DNA of 64,000 nt from Moraxella boevrei DSM 14165 (GCF_000379845.1 NZ_KB903774.1:1-64000), one strand, 5' to 3'; counted from the stretch's first letter, positions 1 through 12,765 are shown. Program-made: numbers and translations. The notes: generated by a model from the letters alone, not told the origin.

Positions 1-431
1 TAGGTCGCATATTCTATCACAGTTTTTTAAGCTGTCAAGAACTTTTTTCGCTTTTTTTGTTTTCTTTTTTATGCTTTTTTTTATTTTCTTTTTTAAAAAA
101 AAATAAATATTTAATATAAAAAAGATTTCTCTTTGAAAGAAAGCTCGCTATACCTTATACTTTCGCTTTGCCCCTATCGTGGGTGCGTATTATATAGTCT
201 TTTTAATTCCAGTCAAGCAGTTTTTGTGAAAAAAATCGGGTTTTTTGTTGGGTTGGTTTCTAAATTATTGTTTTTAAAGAATTATAATTTTTATTTTTTT
301 AGTTGTTTTAGGTTTGATTTTGATATTGGTGTTATTTTTGGATTTTTTTGTGAAAAAGTTTGATAAAATGCTTTATTTGCCCCATTATAAGTTAACTTTT
401 TTAGATTTTTACCAATAATATAGGATAAATA
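1..431. other. AT-rich non-coding leader of the window
   Basis: This stretch is dominated by T-runs and has no convincing gene. A plus-strand open frame at 133-363 has no ATG start and no ribosome binding site, and it encodes a Phe-rich low-complexity peptide typical of T-rich DNA, so I do not call it. The promoter of the downstream peptidase gene probably lies in the last 100 bases, but no clear -35/-10 pair stands out. Confidence 0.5.
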
Positions 432-3383
432 ATGTCTTTTCAGCCCAATCTTACGTTAAACCCCAATTTTACCCAAGTTAGTCATCATCGTATCGACGCT
501 TTGTCTTTAAATATCATTGTCAGTGAACATATTAACACAGGGCTAATCCATTATCATTTGGCATACCCCAGTGATGAAAATGCGTTTTTGATTGGTTTTC
601 GCACGCAACCGATGACGGATAAGGGTGAGGCACATATTTTGGAACATACCAGTTTGTGCGGTTCGCAAAAATATCCTGTACGAGACCCATTTTTTAGCAT
701 GATTAAACGTTCTCTTAATACTTTTATGAATGCGTTTACCGCTTCTGATTGGACGGCTTATCCATTTGCCAGTCAAAATCGTAAAGATTATTTTAATTTA
801 TTATCTGTTTATTTGGACGCAACTTTTTTCCCAAATTTAAATCCACTAGATTTTGCTCAAGAGGGCATTCGTGTGGAACTTGATGACAATGGCAATCCTG
901 AATTTAAAGGCATTGTATTTAATGAGATGAAAGGGGCGATGAGTGGCGAGATTGACCAACTTTATCATACCATGGCTCGTCATCTGTTTCCAACCACTAC
1001 TTATCACTATAATTCTGGCGGTGAACCGTCTGCGATTACCGATTTAACCCATGAAGATTTGGTTGCATTTCACCAAAGCCACTATCACCCAAGCAATGCG
1101 GTTGTGATGAGTTTTGGTAATATTGATGTAAAAGATATTCAGGAAAAATTACATAATGATGCACTGGCAGTAGGCGAAAAAACCTTTGGCAAAGGGCATA
1201 AACATCATTCGGTACTTGAACAAACATTAAGCAAACCGATTGCCGTGCAAGAAAGCTATAGTGTGGATAGCATTAAACCAAAACAAACCCATCACCTGAT
1301 GGCATGGCTACTTCCAACTATTTTGGATGCAAAACAACGCCTTGCGTTACGCTTGCTTGAGGGGATTTTGGTGGAGCATTCTGGCTCGCCATTGCGTGCG
1401 TATTTGGAAAGTCATGAGCTTGCTTCTGCTCCCACGCCGATTTTGGGATTGGACGACAGCCATTATCAAATGGTATTTTATGCAGGAGTGCGAGGCTCTG
1501 AACCCCAGCACGCACAAGCGATTGAACAAGGTATTTTAGCGTTGTTGCAACAGCTCGCCGATAATCCTGTTTCTGAAGATGAAATTGAAACAATTTTACA
1601 TCAAATTGAAATTGACCAACGTCACATCGGTGGCGATAGTATGCCGTATGGCTTAAATCTGATTCTAGAAGGATTTAGCACAGCCATTCATGATGGCAAT
1701 CCAATTGACGTATGGGATATTGATGACAATTTAACATGGCTTGCCGAACAAGCCAAAAATCCTAAATTTATCAGCAACTTAATCAAAGAACATTTGCTTG
1801 ACAACCCGCACCGAGTGCTTTTGACCCTTGTGCCTGATGACACAAAAAACGCCCAACTTGCCAAAGACGAACAAGATAAATTGGCAAAAATTGCTGAAAG
1901 TTTGGACGATAAAAAACGTGAACAATTACAACAATTTGCCAAAGATTTAGCCGAACGTCAGGCGATGATAGACGATGTGAATTTGTTACCAAAAGTGGAT
2001 TTACAGGATATACCAACCCACATCAGCTTTAAAGAGGGTAAAGCGTTGCCAATCCGTTTAAGTGGTCAAGATAGTACGTTGTATGAGTATGAAGCAGGAA
2101 CGAATGGTTTGTATTATTATCAGGTCATTTTACCACTAGATAAACATGAGGCGATTATCAATCACCCAGATTTGCCAAGTTATCTGACTTTAATCAGCGA
2201 AGTTGGTACAAAAGACTATGATGCACGCAGTTTTCAAGCCCTGCAAGCTCGCCACTCTAGCGGTGTAACCGTGCGAGTCAGCCAACGCACTTCACCGACT
2301 GACCCTGAAAAAATGGACAGTTTTTTGGTATTTGCCACTCGTTCGTTAAGCCGAAAAACCGATGCAATTGAGCTGTTAAAAATGGTGTTAAATGATACGA
2401 TTTTTAGCGAAACCGAGCGTATTAGCGAACTTCTAACCCAAAAACAAATGAGCTGGCAATCTCGTCTTGCCAATTCTGGACACGCCTATGCCCTGCAAAC
2501 AGCAAGCAGAAACATGAGTAAAATCAGCCGTTTAGAATATATGAATGGTGGTTTACCTGCGTTAAATCGTTTGACCAATTTTTTGCAAGAGGCAGAAGAA
2601 AAACCAGAGCTTTGGCAAGATTTACAAACACGATTAACCAAGTTGCACGCTGTTATCAAAACCTTGCCAAAACAAGTGTTAATCGTTGCCGAAAAAGAAC
2701 ATTTACCGATGTTAAAACAAAATATTGAACAAAGTTGGCAAGATTCTATCGTATCAAGCGAACATCTGTTGCAAAATCAAGATATAAATACTGACAATCG
2801 TCATATTGCTTGGCTTGCACAGACCAATGTATTTCATAATGCGATGGTATTTTCTGCCGTACCTGCCGAGCATGACGATGCACCTGCTTTTATGGTATTA
2901 TCAGCAGTTCTGCGAAACAACTATTTGCACCGTGCTATTCGTGAAACAGGCGGAGCATATGGCGGTGGAGCGAGCTACGATAGCAATGCCTGTGCGTTTA
3001 AATTTTACAGTTACCGAGACCCACGTTGTGAGGCGACTTTTGCTGACTTTTTGGCAAGTATTGACTGGTTATTTGAACAAAAAGTTGATAAAAATACTGA
3101 TTTGTGGATTGAAGAGGCGATTTTGGGTATTATGGCGGGCATGGATAAACCTGCAAGTCCTGCAGGTGAGGCGGTAAAAGCCCTTTTTGCCGAACTACAC
3201 GGACGCAACAAAGCTTGGCAACAAGCCATGCGAGCCAAAATTTTGGCGGTAAAACTGGACGATTTGCAACGTGTGGCAAAAGCTTATCTCAAAGATAAAT
3301 CCTTTGTCAAAGCGACCCTTGCCCCAAATGATAAAGGCGAAATGCTAGAAAAATTGGGATTTAGCGTAGAGAAAGTGATTTAA
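432..3383 (+). CDS. M16C family zinc metallopeptidase (presequence-protease-like)
   Basis: This 983-aa protein is a large two-halved insulinase-fold peptidase. The inverted zinc motif HILEH is at residues 68-72, followed by a conserved Glu in the EGIRVEL segment near residue 145, which fits the HxxEH...E zinc site of family M16. The length and the central M16C-associated region match PreP/Cym1-type enzymes, which degrade short unstructured peptides in a closed chamber. The second half keeps the GGAYGGGA segment typical of the family. There is no signal peptide, so a cytoplasmic peptide-clearing role is the likely one. The gene stands alone and is closed by its own terminator at 3417-3450. The family call is firm; the substrate is inferred. 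Confidence 0.9.
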   Translation: MSFQPNLTLNPNFTQVSHHRIDALSLNIIVSEHINTGLIHYHLAYPSDENAFLIGFRTQPMTDKGEAHILEHTSLCGSQKYPVRDPFFSMIKRSLNTFMNAFTASDWTAYPFASQNRKDYFNLLSVYLDATFFPNLNPLDFAQEGIRVELDDNGNPEFKGIVFNEMKGAMSGEIDQLYHTMARHLFPTTTYHYNSGGEPSAITDLTHEDLVAFHQSHYHPSNAVVMSFGNIDVKDIQEKLHNDALAVGEKTFGKGHKHHSVLEQTLSKPIAVQESYSVDSIKPKQTHHLMAWLLPTILDAKQRLALRLLEGILVEHSGSPLRAYLESHELASAPTPILGLDDSHYQMVFYAGVRGSEPQHAQAIEQGILALLQQLADNPVSEDEIETILHQIEIDQRHIGGDSMPYGLNLILEGFSTAIHDGNPIDVWDIDDNLTWLAEQAKNPKFISNLIKEHLLDNPHRVLLTLVPDDTKNAQLAKDEQDKLAKIAESLDDKKREQLQQFAKDLAERQAMIDDVNLLPKVDLQDIPTHISFKEGKALPIRLSGQDSTLYEYEAGTNGLYYYQVILPLDKHEAIINHPDLPSYLTLISEVGTKDYDARSFQALQARHSSGVTVRVSQRTSPTDPEKMDSFLVFATRSLSRKTDAIELLKMVLNDTIFSETERISELLTQKQMSWQSRLANSGHAYALQTASRNMSKISRLEYMNGGLPALNRLTNFLQEAEEKPELWQDLQTRLTKLHAVIKTLPKQVLIVAEKEHLPMLKQNIEQSWQDSIVSSEHLLQNQDINTDNRHIAWLAQTNVFHNAMVFSAVPAEHDDAPAFMVLSAVLRNNYLHRAIRETGGAYGGGASYDSNACAFKFYSYRDPRCEATFADFLASIDWLFEQKVDKNTDLWIEEAILGIMAGMDKPASPAGEAVKALFAELHGRNKAWQQAMRAKILAVKLDDLQRVAKAYLKDKSFVKATLAPNDKGEMLEKLGFSVEKVI

Positions 3384-3416
3384 TTTTTCACAATTTAAAC
3401 TTTTAACCCAATGAAT

Positions 3417-3450
3417 AAAGCTCATTAACAATAATGGGCTTTGACTAATT
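3417..3450 (+). terminator. Intrinsic terminator after the M16C peptidase gene
   Basis: An 11-bp stem, AAAGCTCATTA pairing with TAATGGGCTTT with one G-U pair, has a short loop and is followed by a T-rich stretch on the plus strand. It lies 34 bases after the peptidase stop codon. Confidence 0.7.
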
Positions 3451-3493
3451 TTTTTTGCAAAAAATCAATAAAGCTTTGCTTTTGTATGATTAA

Positions 3494-3524
3494 AAAAAAA
3501 GACGACCAAAGCCGTCTTTTTTTA
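3494..3524. terminator. Bidirectional terminator between convergent genes
   Basis: A run of A, the stem GACG...CGTC and a run of T form a hairpin of about 11 bp with an 8-base loop. The A and T flanks make it usable on both strands. It sits between the plus-strand peptidase gene and the 3' end of the minus-strand BCCT transporter gene, and most likely terminates the transporter transcript. Confidence 0.75.
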
Positions 3525-3539
3525 TGTTTAGCAAGAAAA

Positions 3540-5567
3540 TTATTCTGCAAGCTCCGTCTGTTCATGTGCCATAATTTGTTGACCGACATCGCCCATAAGC
3601 GACAGATAACGCTCATAATGTTTTAAAATGTCGCTAATGACTTCGTTTTTGGTCATATAATGCACTTCATAACCTAAACGTCCATCAAAAAAGTAAGTAA
3701 TCGGACGATAAATTTCAGCATTTTGTAAATGGGGCAAATGCTCATCTTTTAACAAACTCTCCGCCACTTCACTACTTACCGATCGAATACCGTACATAAA
3801 ATCACGCACCGAAGATTGATGAATGACCAACTCTACCGCAGGTTCTGTTTGGTCAAATAAGGCATTTACCGAGACATTTAAGCCGTATTTATTGTTTAAC
3901 TCATCACTTAGCTCACGCATGGCAGGCAAGGCGGTGGTTTTTAAAAAGGCTAAAATATCTTTTTCGGCGGTTTGGTTTAGCATGGCATTTAGACGATGTT
4001 TCCATTTATCGCCCGTCCAAGTCGCTGAACTTGCTGTAAAGCCACTGTTAAAATATTTATGGTCGGCAATTAAGGCATACCATAAACTAATGCACATCAC
4101 CAACATCAGCAGGGCAAATGGCAATGCAGCAATCATGGTTACGCTTTGGAGTGCTCCTAATCCGCCTGATTTCATCAGAACAATGGCGACCACCGACATC
4201 AGCACACCCCACAAAATCGCTTGCCAAGCAGGACTTGTCAAACTTTTATCACGAGAAGCGATATTATTTAACACATAAATACCTGAGTCCGCTGATGTGA
4301 TAAAAAACAACCCAATACTGATTAGTGCCACAATACTGGTCAAACCTGACAACGGCAAATAATCCAAAAATCGAAATAACAACACATCAGGCGAGCCTGT
4401 GAGGGCGGATAATGCCCCATTTGCTACGTGGGTATCGAGCCAAATCGCCCCATTACCAAACACAGTAAACCATAAAATACTAAAAATCGTCGGAATGGTC
4501 AAAATTCCGAAGACAAACTCACGGATAGTACGTCCACGAGAAATACGAGCGATAAACAAACCAACAAACGGTGCCCACGAACACCACCACGCCCAATAAA
4601 TTACCGTCCAATCATTAAACCATTTAACATTATCAGGCTCATAGGTATAAGTTTTAAAACTTAATTCTAACACATTGCCAAAATATGCACCTAAATTATC
4701 ACTAAACGCACCCAATAAATATAATGTCGGACCTGTCCCTAGTACAAATAATAATAGGCAAATCGCCAAAACTAAGTTAGTTTCTGATAAGATTTTTACG
4801 CCTTTACCAACACCGCTAATCGCCGAACCGACCGCCAGTATCATCACAACCGCAATCACCACAATCTGCAAGCCAAAACCGTTTTCCGGCACCCAGCCCA
4901 TCTCCACGAGTCCAGACCCCATTTGAGCCGAACCGTAGCCAAGCGTGGTAATAATCCCAAATAAGGTCGCAATCAGTGCCAAAATATCAATGGCATCGCC
5001 CAATTTGCCATGAATTTTATCTTTTAACAACGGATAAAAACACGACCGCAACGCCAGTGGTAATTTGTAACGAAAACCAAAATACGCCAGAGCAAGCGAA
5101 ATTACACCATACATCGCCCAAGCGTGCAAGCCCCAATGAAATGTGGTGTGTAATAACGCTTCTTTGGCTTGGTTTTCAGCACTGCCTGTAGAAATACTGC
5201 CTGTAAAATGTGACAATGGTTCTGCAACCCCAAAGAACATCAGACCCACACCCATACCCGCAGCAAACAACATGGCAAGCCACGACATAAAGCTAAATTC
5301 GGGTACTTCTTCATCCGCACCGAGCTTGACATCACCAAACTGACTTAACGCCGTAAAGAGCATAAAAAATAAAAATACTGAAAAAACAAGGATATAAAAC
5401 CATGCAAAATTTTTAAAAATCCCCGCCTTAGCTATATTTAACACATCATTCATCTGCTGGGGCAACAGTAGCGTCACCGCCACAAGGCTTAATACCATAA
5501 GTAGCGTCACGCTGGTTACTAGCATATTGAATGATGATTTTTCGGTTAAAAATCTTGTCAAAGACAT
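3540..5567 (-). CDS. betT: BCCT family transporter, BetT-like (choline/betaine uptake)
   Basis: This is a secondary transporter of the betaine/carnitine/choline family with about twelve membrane helices in the first 500 residues and a long cytoplasmic C-terminal domain of about 170 residues. That architecture and the 675-aa length match the BetT type, which imports choline by proton symport, rather than the shorter BetP/OpuD types. The Trp-rich family signature (WAWWCSWAPF) is present. A start cluster GTG-ATG-ATG lies at 5573-5565; I choose the ATG at 5567 because AGGAG at 5577-5573 is five bases upstream of it. No betA, betB or betI gene is in the window, so the substrate assignment (choline versus betaine) rests on architecture only. 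Confidence 0.85.
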   Translation of the reverse strand: MSLTRFLTEKSSFNMLVTSVTLLMVLSLVAVTLLLPQQMNDVLNIAKAGIFKNFAWFYILVFSVFLFFMLFTALSQFGDVKLGADEEVPEFSFMSWLAMLFAAGMGVGLMFFGVAEPLSHFTGSISTGSAENQAKEALLHTTFHWGLHAWAMYGVISLALAYFGFRYKLPLALRSCFYPLLKDKIHGKLGDAIDILALIATLFGIITTLGYGSAQMGSGLVEMGWVPENGFGLQIVVIAVVMILAVGSAISGVGKGVKILSETNLVLAICLLLFVLGTGPTLYLLGAFSDNLGAYFGNVLELSFKTYTYEPDNVKWFNDWTVIYWAWWCSWAPFVGLFIARISRGRTIREFVFGILTIPTIFSILWFTVFGNGAIWLDTHVANGALSALTGSPDVLLFRFLDYLPLSGLTSIVALISIGLFFITSADSGIYVLNNIASRDKSLTSPAWQAILWGVLMSVVAIVLMKSGGLGALQSVTMIAALPFALLMLVMCISLWYALIADHKYFNSGFTASSATWTGDKWKHRLNAMLNQTAEKDILAFLKTTALPAMRELSDELNNKYGLNVSVNALFDQTEPAVELVIHQSSVRDFMYGIRSVSSEVAESLLKDEHLPHLQNAEIYRPITYFFDGRLGYEVHYMTKNEVISDILKHYERYLSLMGDVGQQIMAHEQTELAE

Positions 5568-8508
<2,941 letters not shown>

Positions 8509-8526
8509 GCATTGTTTTATCAAACG

Positions 8527-8558
8527 AAACCAAAACCTTTATGTTTTGGTTTTTTTAT
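8527..8558 (+). terminator. Intrinsic terminator after gyrB
   Basis: A perfect 10-bp stem, AAACCAAAAC with GTTTTGGTTT, has a 6-base loop and is followed by a run of T on the plus strand, beginning 19 bases after the gyrB stop. Confidence 0.8.
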
Positions 8559-8671
8559 TAAAAAATAAAAATTAATTTAAAAAACAAATAGTAAAAATTG
8601 ACAATAAAGACTGGATCTTTATCAAAAACTATAGAATAATGATAAATGTTATCAATTAAAAGAGAAAAACC

Positions 8672-8929
8672 ATGTCGCCAAATATTCCTATTCAAAAAAC
8701 CTTACAATTTGTCACGAAAACTCATAACCGTCAAGCCATGACAAAAACGGTGTCATTTGCAGTATTACATTTTTGTGTGGCGTTTAGTGTGGCGTATATG
8801 TTAACTGGTAGTGTATTGATTGGTAGTTTAATGGCATTGGTTGAACCTGCGATTAACACAGTTGCATTTTTCTTTCATGAAAAATTTTGGCAAAAAATCC
8901 AACACAAATCTGTGATTAGCACCGAATAA
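8672..8929 (+). CDS. DUF2061 family small membrane protein
   Basis: An 85-aa protein with a basic N-terminus, MTKTVSFAVLHF, two membrane-spanning stretches between about residues 27 and 70, and the family-typical segment LVEPAINTVAFFFHEK. This matches DUF2061, a widespread small inner-membrane family of unknown function. AGAG lies 7 bases upstream of the ATG. It is followed after 117 bases by mntP in the same direction. A terminator-like hairpin in that gap (9007-9030) may end this transcript. The family call is good; no function is known to me. Confidence 0.8.
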   Translation: MSPNIPIQKTLQFVTKTHNRQAMTKTVSFAVLHFCVAFSVAYMLTGSVLIGSLMALVEPAINTVAFFFHEKFWQKIQHKSVISTE

Positions 8930-9000
8930 GCACTCATTTACAATCTAGGATTTAAAAAAGTAATTTTTTATCAAATGTGTTAAAATTCACCTAATTTTAG

Positions 9001-9046
9001 CCAAGGAACTGCTTTTGTCAGCGGTTTTTGTAGCCACAGGTGGATT
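9001..9046 (+). promoter_or_regulatory. Possible structured leader or attenuator upstream of mntP
   Basis: AACTGC at 9007-9012 can pair with GCGGTT at 9021-9026 around an 8-base loop and is followed by TTTTTG, which looks like a weak intrinsic terminator ending just before the mntP ribosome binding site. A second possible pairing, CCAC with GGTG or GTGG, covers the ribosome binding site at 9038-9044. In other bacteria mntP is often controlled by a manganese riboswitch, but I cannot match this short leader to the yybP-ykoY consensus. The hairpin may simply terminate the upstream gene. Confidence 0.35.
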
Positions 9047-9589
9047 ATGCTTGAACTTTTATTATTGGCGGTTGCATTGTCAATGGATGCGTTTGCGGTG
9101 GAGATCGGGCTTGGGGCAAAACCGCATCGACATATCGGCAAAGTGGCGTTATTAGCAGGACTGTATTTTGGGATGTTTCAAGGCATGATGCCACTCATTG
9201 GCTATTTGGCAGGACGCTCGGTGTTGGATAAGATTTTTTGGCTTGCTCCGATAATTTCGTGCCTGATTTTATGCGGACTTGGGACAAAAATGCTTTACGA
9301 AGGGGTGAAGCATGACGATGAGGCTGACGATAAGGTGGTAATCATTTCGCATAAAACCATGATGATATTGGCGATTGCAACCAGTATTGATGCGGTGGTG
9401 GCAGGTTTCACTTTAAATCTAATTGACATCAATGCATATGTAGCGTGTGCAGTGATTGTGTTGGTAACGGGTGTGTTGAGTGGGTTTGGCGTGTTTTTAG
9501 GGCAAAAATCAGGCACAGTTTTAGAAAGCAAAGCAGAAATTTTTGGCGGATTGGTGTTAATCGGCATTGGGATTAAGATGGTGTTTTAA
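9047..9589 (+). CDS. mntP: Manganese efflux pump MntP
   Basis: A 180-aa inner-membrane protein with six predicted helices arranged as two similar halves. The first half carries the LSMDAFAVEIGLGAK segment and the second ATSIDAVVAGFTL; their paired acidic residues in helices 1 and 4 are the hallmark of MntP (formerly YebN). It exports Mn(II) and protects against manganese overload. Length matches the family. The ATG is preceded by AGGTGG six bases upstream. The short leader before it may be regulatory (see 9001-9046). Confidence 0.93.
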   Translation: MLELLLLAVALSMDAFAVEIGLGAKPHRHIGKVALLAGLYFGMFQGMMPLIGYLAGRSVLDKIFWLAPIISCLILCGLGTKMLYEGVKHDDEADDKVVIISHKTMMILAIATSIDAVVAGFTLNLIDINAYVACAVIVLVTGVLSGFGVFLGQKSGTVLESKAEIFGGLVLIGIGIKMVF

Positions 9590-9633
9590 TTGAAGCTTAA
9601 ATCTGCTAAAATATTTTGTCAAAAGGATGTTTT

Positions 9634-10122
9634 ATGAACAAATTATCCCTTATTATCAGCCTATTTTTAGCCCAATTTACGCATGCTACCGATTATTTTA
9701 TGGCAGATGTGGAATGTGATAATCATGTAAATGTGCGAGCAAAACCAACAACTGATAGCCAAGTTTTAACAAAGCTTGATTTTGACAGCCAAATTTACAA
9801 AATCACAGGGAAAAGTGGTAACTGGTATAAGTTAGACATGAACGGAATGACAGGCTATGTGCATAACTCACAAGGTTACATTGCCAAAAAATATCAGGTT
9901 ATCAGCCCAGATGGTTATGCTAATGTGCGTACGAGTTCTCAAATCTTACCAATGACAGAACGTAGCGTTGAGACAACATTACCGACGGGCAAGACGTTTT
10001 TTGTCAATCCACAAATGACTGAAGGTAATTGGTTACTTTATACTAACCAAGGCGACAGCAAGCAGGATAATCATGTGGTGGAAGGTTATATCCATAAAAG
10101 CCAAGTTAAGATGATTGATTGA
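9634..10122 (+). CDS. Secreted SH3-domain protein
   Basis: A 162-aa exported protein. Residues 1-17 form a signal peptide ending in THA before TDYF. The mature part has two bacterial SH3-like units: VNVRAKPTTDSQVL...WYKLDMNGMTGYVH near residues 30-75 and ANVRTSSQILP... near 90 onward. Such SH3b units usually bind cell-wall peptides or act as periplasmic adaptors. I take the ATG at 9634 because AAAGGA lies about seven bases upstream; an in-frame TTG at 9616 would spoil the signal peptide. It has its own terminator at 10131-10163. The precise function is unknown. Confidence 0.75.
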   Translation: MNKLSLIISLFLAQFTHATDYFMADVECDNHVNVRAKPTTDSQVLTKLDFDSQIYKITGKSGNWYKLDMNGMTGYVHNSQGYIAKKYQVISPDGYANVRTSSQILPMTERSVETTLPTGKTFFVNPQMTEGNWLLYTNQGDSKQDNHVVEGYIHKSQVKMID

Positions 10123-10130
10123 TAAACACG

Positions 10131-10163
10131 AAAACCACTTGTTAGGTTGCAAGTGGTTTTTGT
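10131..10163. terminator. Terminator between convergent genes
   Basis: An 11-bp perfect stem, AAAACCACTTG with CAAGTGGTTTT, with a 7-base loop and a T-rich tail on the plus strand. It also has enough A upstream to serve the minus-strand gene ending at 10173. Confidence 0.8.
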
Positions 10164-10172
10164 TTTATCTGT

Positions 10173-10826
10173 TTATTTTTGTTGATTGGCTAATTGATGT
10201 TGTTCAATAAATTCAATAATCTTGTGACCATCAAAAATTTTGGACAGCGTTGAAGCAAACGGAAATGAACGCCCTAGAATTGATTTAATGTTACGAGCAT
10301 TAATCGGACTGTGTGTCAAATCCACAAAATTATCTAATTTTTGGAAATAGGTTTTATCCTCAATACCATAATGGTGGGTTTTTTCAACCTCTCCAGTCGC
10401 CGTACCGTAACCAACAATCCCTTGCCCTGAAGCATATAAAAAGACGAAATCGCCCTTTTTAAAGCGACAAATTTTTTCTTTATAACCGTCCTCAAATGCT
10501 GCTGCATATTGATTTTTTAACATAAAATTATGGTCATCAATATCATTGACACTATTTGTATTTAACAAATAATAGCGAACTTTTTGAGTGTCTTCTGCTA
10601 CATTCTCATCAGTTGGATTATCTGCATCTTTTGAATAAACTTCTTCCCATTCATTCACAATATAATCTTGAATCAAACGAGTGATAATTTCTTGACGAGT
10701 AATTTCCAAGCTATCTGCAAGTTCTTGTAAAATCAAATCTTGTTTCACAGAAATACGGATACTTAGGGTTATTTTATCTTGATTGCGTTGGTTTTGTTCT
10801 TTAAGCTGACGTTCAATAAAACTCAT
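10173..10826 (-). CDS. Ribbon-helix-helix N-terminus fused to an EVE/PUA-like domain
   Basis: This 217-aa protein appears to have two parts. Residues about 17-65 (ITLSIRISVKQDLILQELA...) look like a ribbon-helix-helix DNA-binding unit. Residues about 85-210 look like an EVE or related PUA-fold domain: YYLLNTN at the start, then KKGDFVFLYAS and GIVGYGTATGEV, which resemble the GD..(F/L)Y.S...GIVG core of EVE domains. That fold binds modified bases in DNA or RNA. AGGAG lies seven bases before the ATG, so the start is well supported. It is a single gene between convergent and AT-rich DNA, with no restriction or methylase gene beside it. The domain calls are from pattern reading only; the function is not known. 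Confidence 0.6.
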   Translation of the reverse strand: MSFIERQLKEQNQRNQDKITLSIRISVKQDLILQELADSLEITRQEIITRLIQDYIVNEWEEVYSKDADNPTDENVAEDTQKVRYYLLNTNSVNDIDDHNFMLKNQYAAAFEDGYKEKICRFKKGDFVFLYASGQGIVGYGTATGEVEKTHHYGIEDKTYFQKLDNFVDLTHSPINARNIKSILGRSFPFASTLSKIFDGHKIIEFIEQHQLANQQK

Positions 10827-11022
10827 AACAAGCTCCTGTGGCTATTGGGATATTTAAAAATATATCTTACGGTGAAAGATATGGTCATTATACAATATTA
10901 AAAATTACAAGTAAACATATTTTTTATTATAAAAAAAATAATTTTTATTATATAATTAAATAATAAATATTAAAAAACCACCGATTTCTTGACTGTTTAT
11001 TATTAAAAATCAATAACTTAAA

Positions 11023-12585
11023 TCATTCCCACTCAATCGTCGCAGGCGGTTTGCTGGACACATCATAGACCACACGAGAGACATCACGGATTTCATTCAT
11101 AATACGCGTGGAGATTTTATCCACCAAATCATATGGCAAGTGGGCAAAACGAGCGGTCATAAAATCCACTGTCTCCACTGCTCTCAACGCAATCACCCAC
11201 GCATAACGTCTGCCATCGCCAACCACGCCCACCGATTTGACAGGCTGAAACACGGCAAAGGCTTGGGCGGTCTTGTCATACCAGCCAGATGCACGCAATT
11301 CTTGTATAAAAATATCATCGGCAAGACGCAAAATATCGGCATATTCTTTTTTCACTTCACCCAAAATCCGCACGCCAAGCCCCGGGCCTGGGAATGGGTG
11401 GCGATAAATCATATGGGCAGGAATGCCTAGTACCACGCCCAGTTTTCGCACTTCATCTTTAAATAAATCACGCAAAGGCTCCACCAGCTCAAACGCCAGA
11501 TCATCGGGCAACCCGCCGACATTGTGGTGCGATTTGATGACATGCGCCTTGCCGTTTTTGGTTTTGGCGGATTCAATGACATCAGGGTAAATCGTGCCTT
11601 GTGCCAAAAACTTGATACTGTCTAACTTACGAGCTTCTTCGGAAAATACTTCAATAAACTCTCGTCCGATGATTTTGCGTTTGGACTCAGGGTCGGTAAT
11701 CCCTGCCAAAGCGGTCAAAAAGCGACTCTCAGCATCTGCACGAATCACTTTAATGCCCATGTTGTCGGCAAACATTTGCATCACTGCATCGCCTTCATTT
11801 AAGCGAAGCAAACCGTTGTCCACAAATACGCAGGTCAATTTGTCGCCAATCGCTTTATGCAGTAACGCTGCCACCACCGATGAATCCACACCGCCTGATA
11901 AGCCCAAAAGCACTTGATTGTCGCCGATTTGTTCTTGAAGTTGTTTAATACGAAGCTCAATGATATTCTCACTATTCCACGCATTGCCACAGCCACAAAT
12001 GGCATGCACGAAATTTGAGATTAAGGTTTCGCTCTTGTCGGTGTGGGTCACTTCTGGGTGAAATTGTACGCCATAAAATTGACGCTTTTCATCACTCGCT
12101 GACGCAAAAGCACAGCTTGGCGTGCTAGATGTTACGGTAAATCCGTCCGCCAGTTGAGTAACTTTGTCGCCATGACTCATCCATACTTGTGATTGGTTGT
12201 GTTGGTCTTGGGTGTTTTGTAAAAGTTTGTCGGCTTGTACCACATCAATTTTGGCATAACCAAATTCGTGGACTTCGCCTGCTTCTACTTTTCCACCTAA
12301 CTGTTCGGACATTGTTTGAAAGCCGTAGCAAATGCCCAAAACAGGCACACCAAGTTCAAAGACGATTTGTGGAGCACGTGGCGAACCTTCTTCATGGACA
12401 CTTTCAGGCCCGCCCGATAGGATAATGCCTTTTGGGTTGAATGCACGAATGTCGTCCGCTGACATATCGTAGGCGTACATTTCAGAATAAACACCTGCCT
12501 CACGGACACGGCGGGCAATCAGCTGGCTGTACTGGCTGCCAAAATCTAGGATTAAAATGCGGTCTTGAGTAATATTTGTCGTCAT
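11023..12585 (-). CDS. guaA: GMP synthase (glutamine-hydrolysing)
   Basis: GuaA converts XMP, ATP and glutamine to GMP in purine synthesis. The N-terminal class I amidotransferase has the nucleophile Cys in GICYGFQ near residue 86 and its His-Glu partners in FHPEVTH. The ATP-pyrophosphatase domain has the PP-loop LSGGVDSS near residue 231, and the C-terminal dimerisation part has [12 protein letters not shown] start at the ATG at 12585 (520 aa); an in-frame TTG at 12603 lacks support. The frame ends with TIEWE, the normal end of the family. No guaB is adjacent in this window. Confidence 0.97.
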   Translation of the reverse strand: MTTNITQDRILILDFGSQYSQLIARRVREAGVYSEMYAYDMSADDIRAFNPKGIILSGGPESVHEEGSPRAPQIVFELGVPVLGICYGFQTMSEQLGGKVEAGEVHEFGYAKIDVVQADKLLQNTQDQHNQSQVWMSHGDKVTQLADGFTVTSSTPSCAFASASDEKRQFYGVQFHPEVTHTDKSETLISNFVHAICGCGNAWNSENIIELRIKQLQEQIGDNQVLLGLSGGVDSSVVAALLHKAIGDKLTCVFVDNGLLRLNEGDAVMQMFADNMGIKVIRADAESRFLTALAGITDPESKRKIIGREFIEVFSEEARKLDSIKFLAQGTIYPDVIESAKTKNGKAHVIKSHHNVGGLPDDLAFELVEPLRDLFKDEVRKLGVVLGIPAHMIYRHPFPGPGLGVRILGEVKKEYADILRLADDIFIQELRASGWYDKTAQAFAVFQPVKSVGVVGDGRRYAWVIALRAVETVDFMTARFAHLPYDLVDKISTRIMNEIRDVSRVVYDVSSKPPATIEWE

Positions 12586-12765
12586 GCTGTTACCATTTAT
12601 CAAAAATTTGGGTTATTGTAACATTTCTAAAGGATAAATCCTATTAGCAAATGTGGTTTTGTTGATGAAAACATCATAGGGTATCATGCTAAATTTTGAG
12701 AAAAAAATGTAAAAAATTCGGCAAGTTCTTATATTTTTACTAACAATGATTGACTTTTGAGCGAT

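Noticed and set aside
133-363. Plus-strand open frame of 76 codons in the T-rich leader
   Set aside because: No ATG, no ribosome binding site and a Phe-rich low-complexity product, as expected by chance from T-runs.
3823-4278. Long open frame antisense to the BCCT transporter gene
   Set aside because: It lies fully inside a well-supported gene on the other strand and has no recognisable domain or ribosome binding site.
8930-9046. yybP-ykoY manganese riboswitch before mntP
   Set aside because: The short leader lacks the conserved loops I know from that class; kept only as a possible unnamed attenuator.
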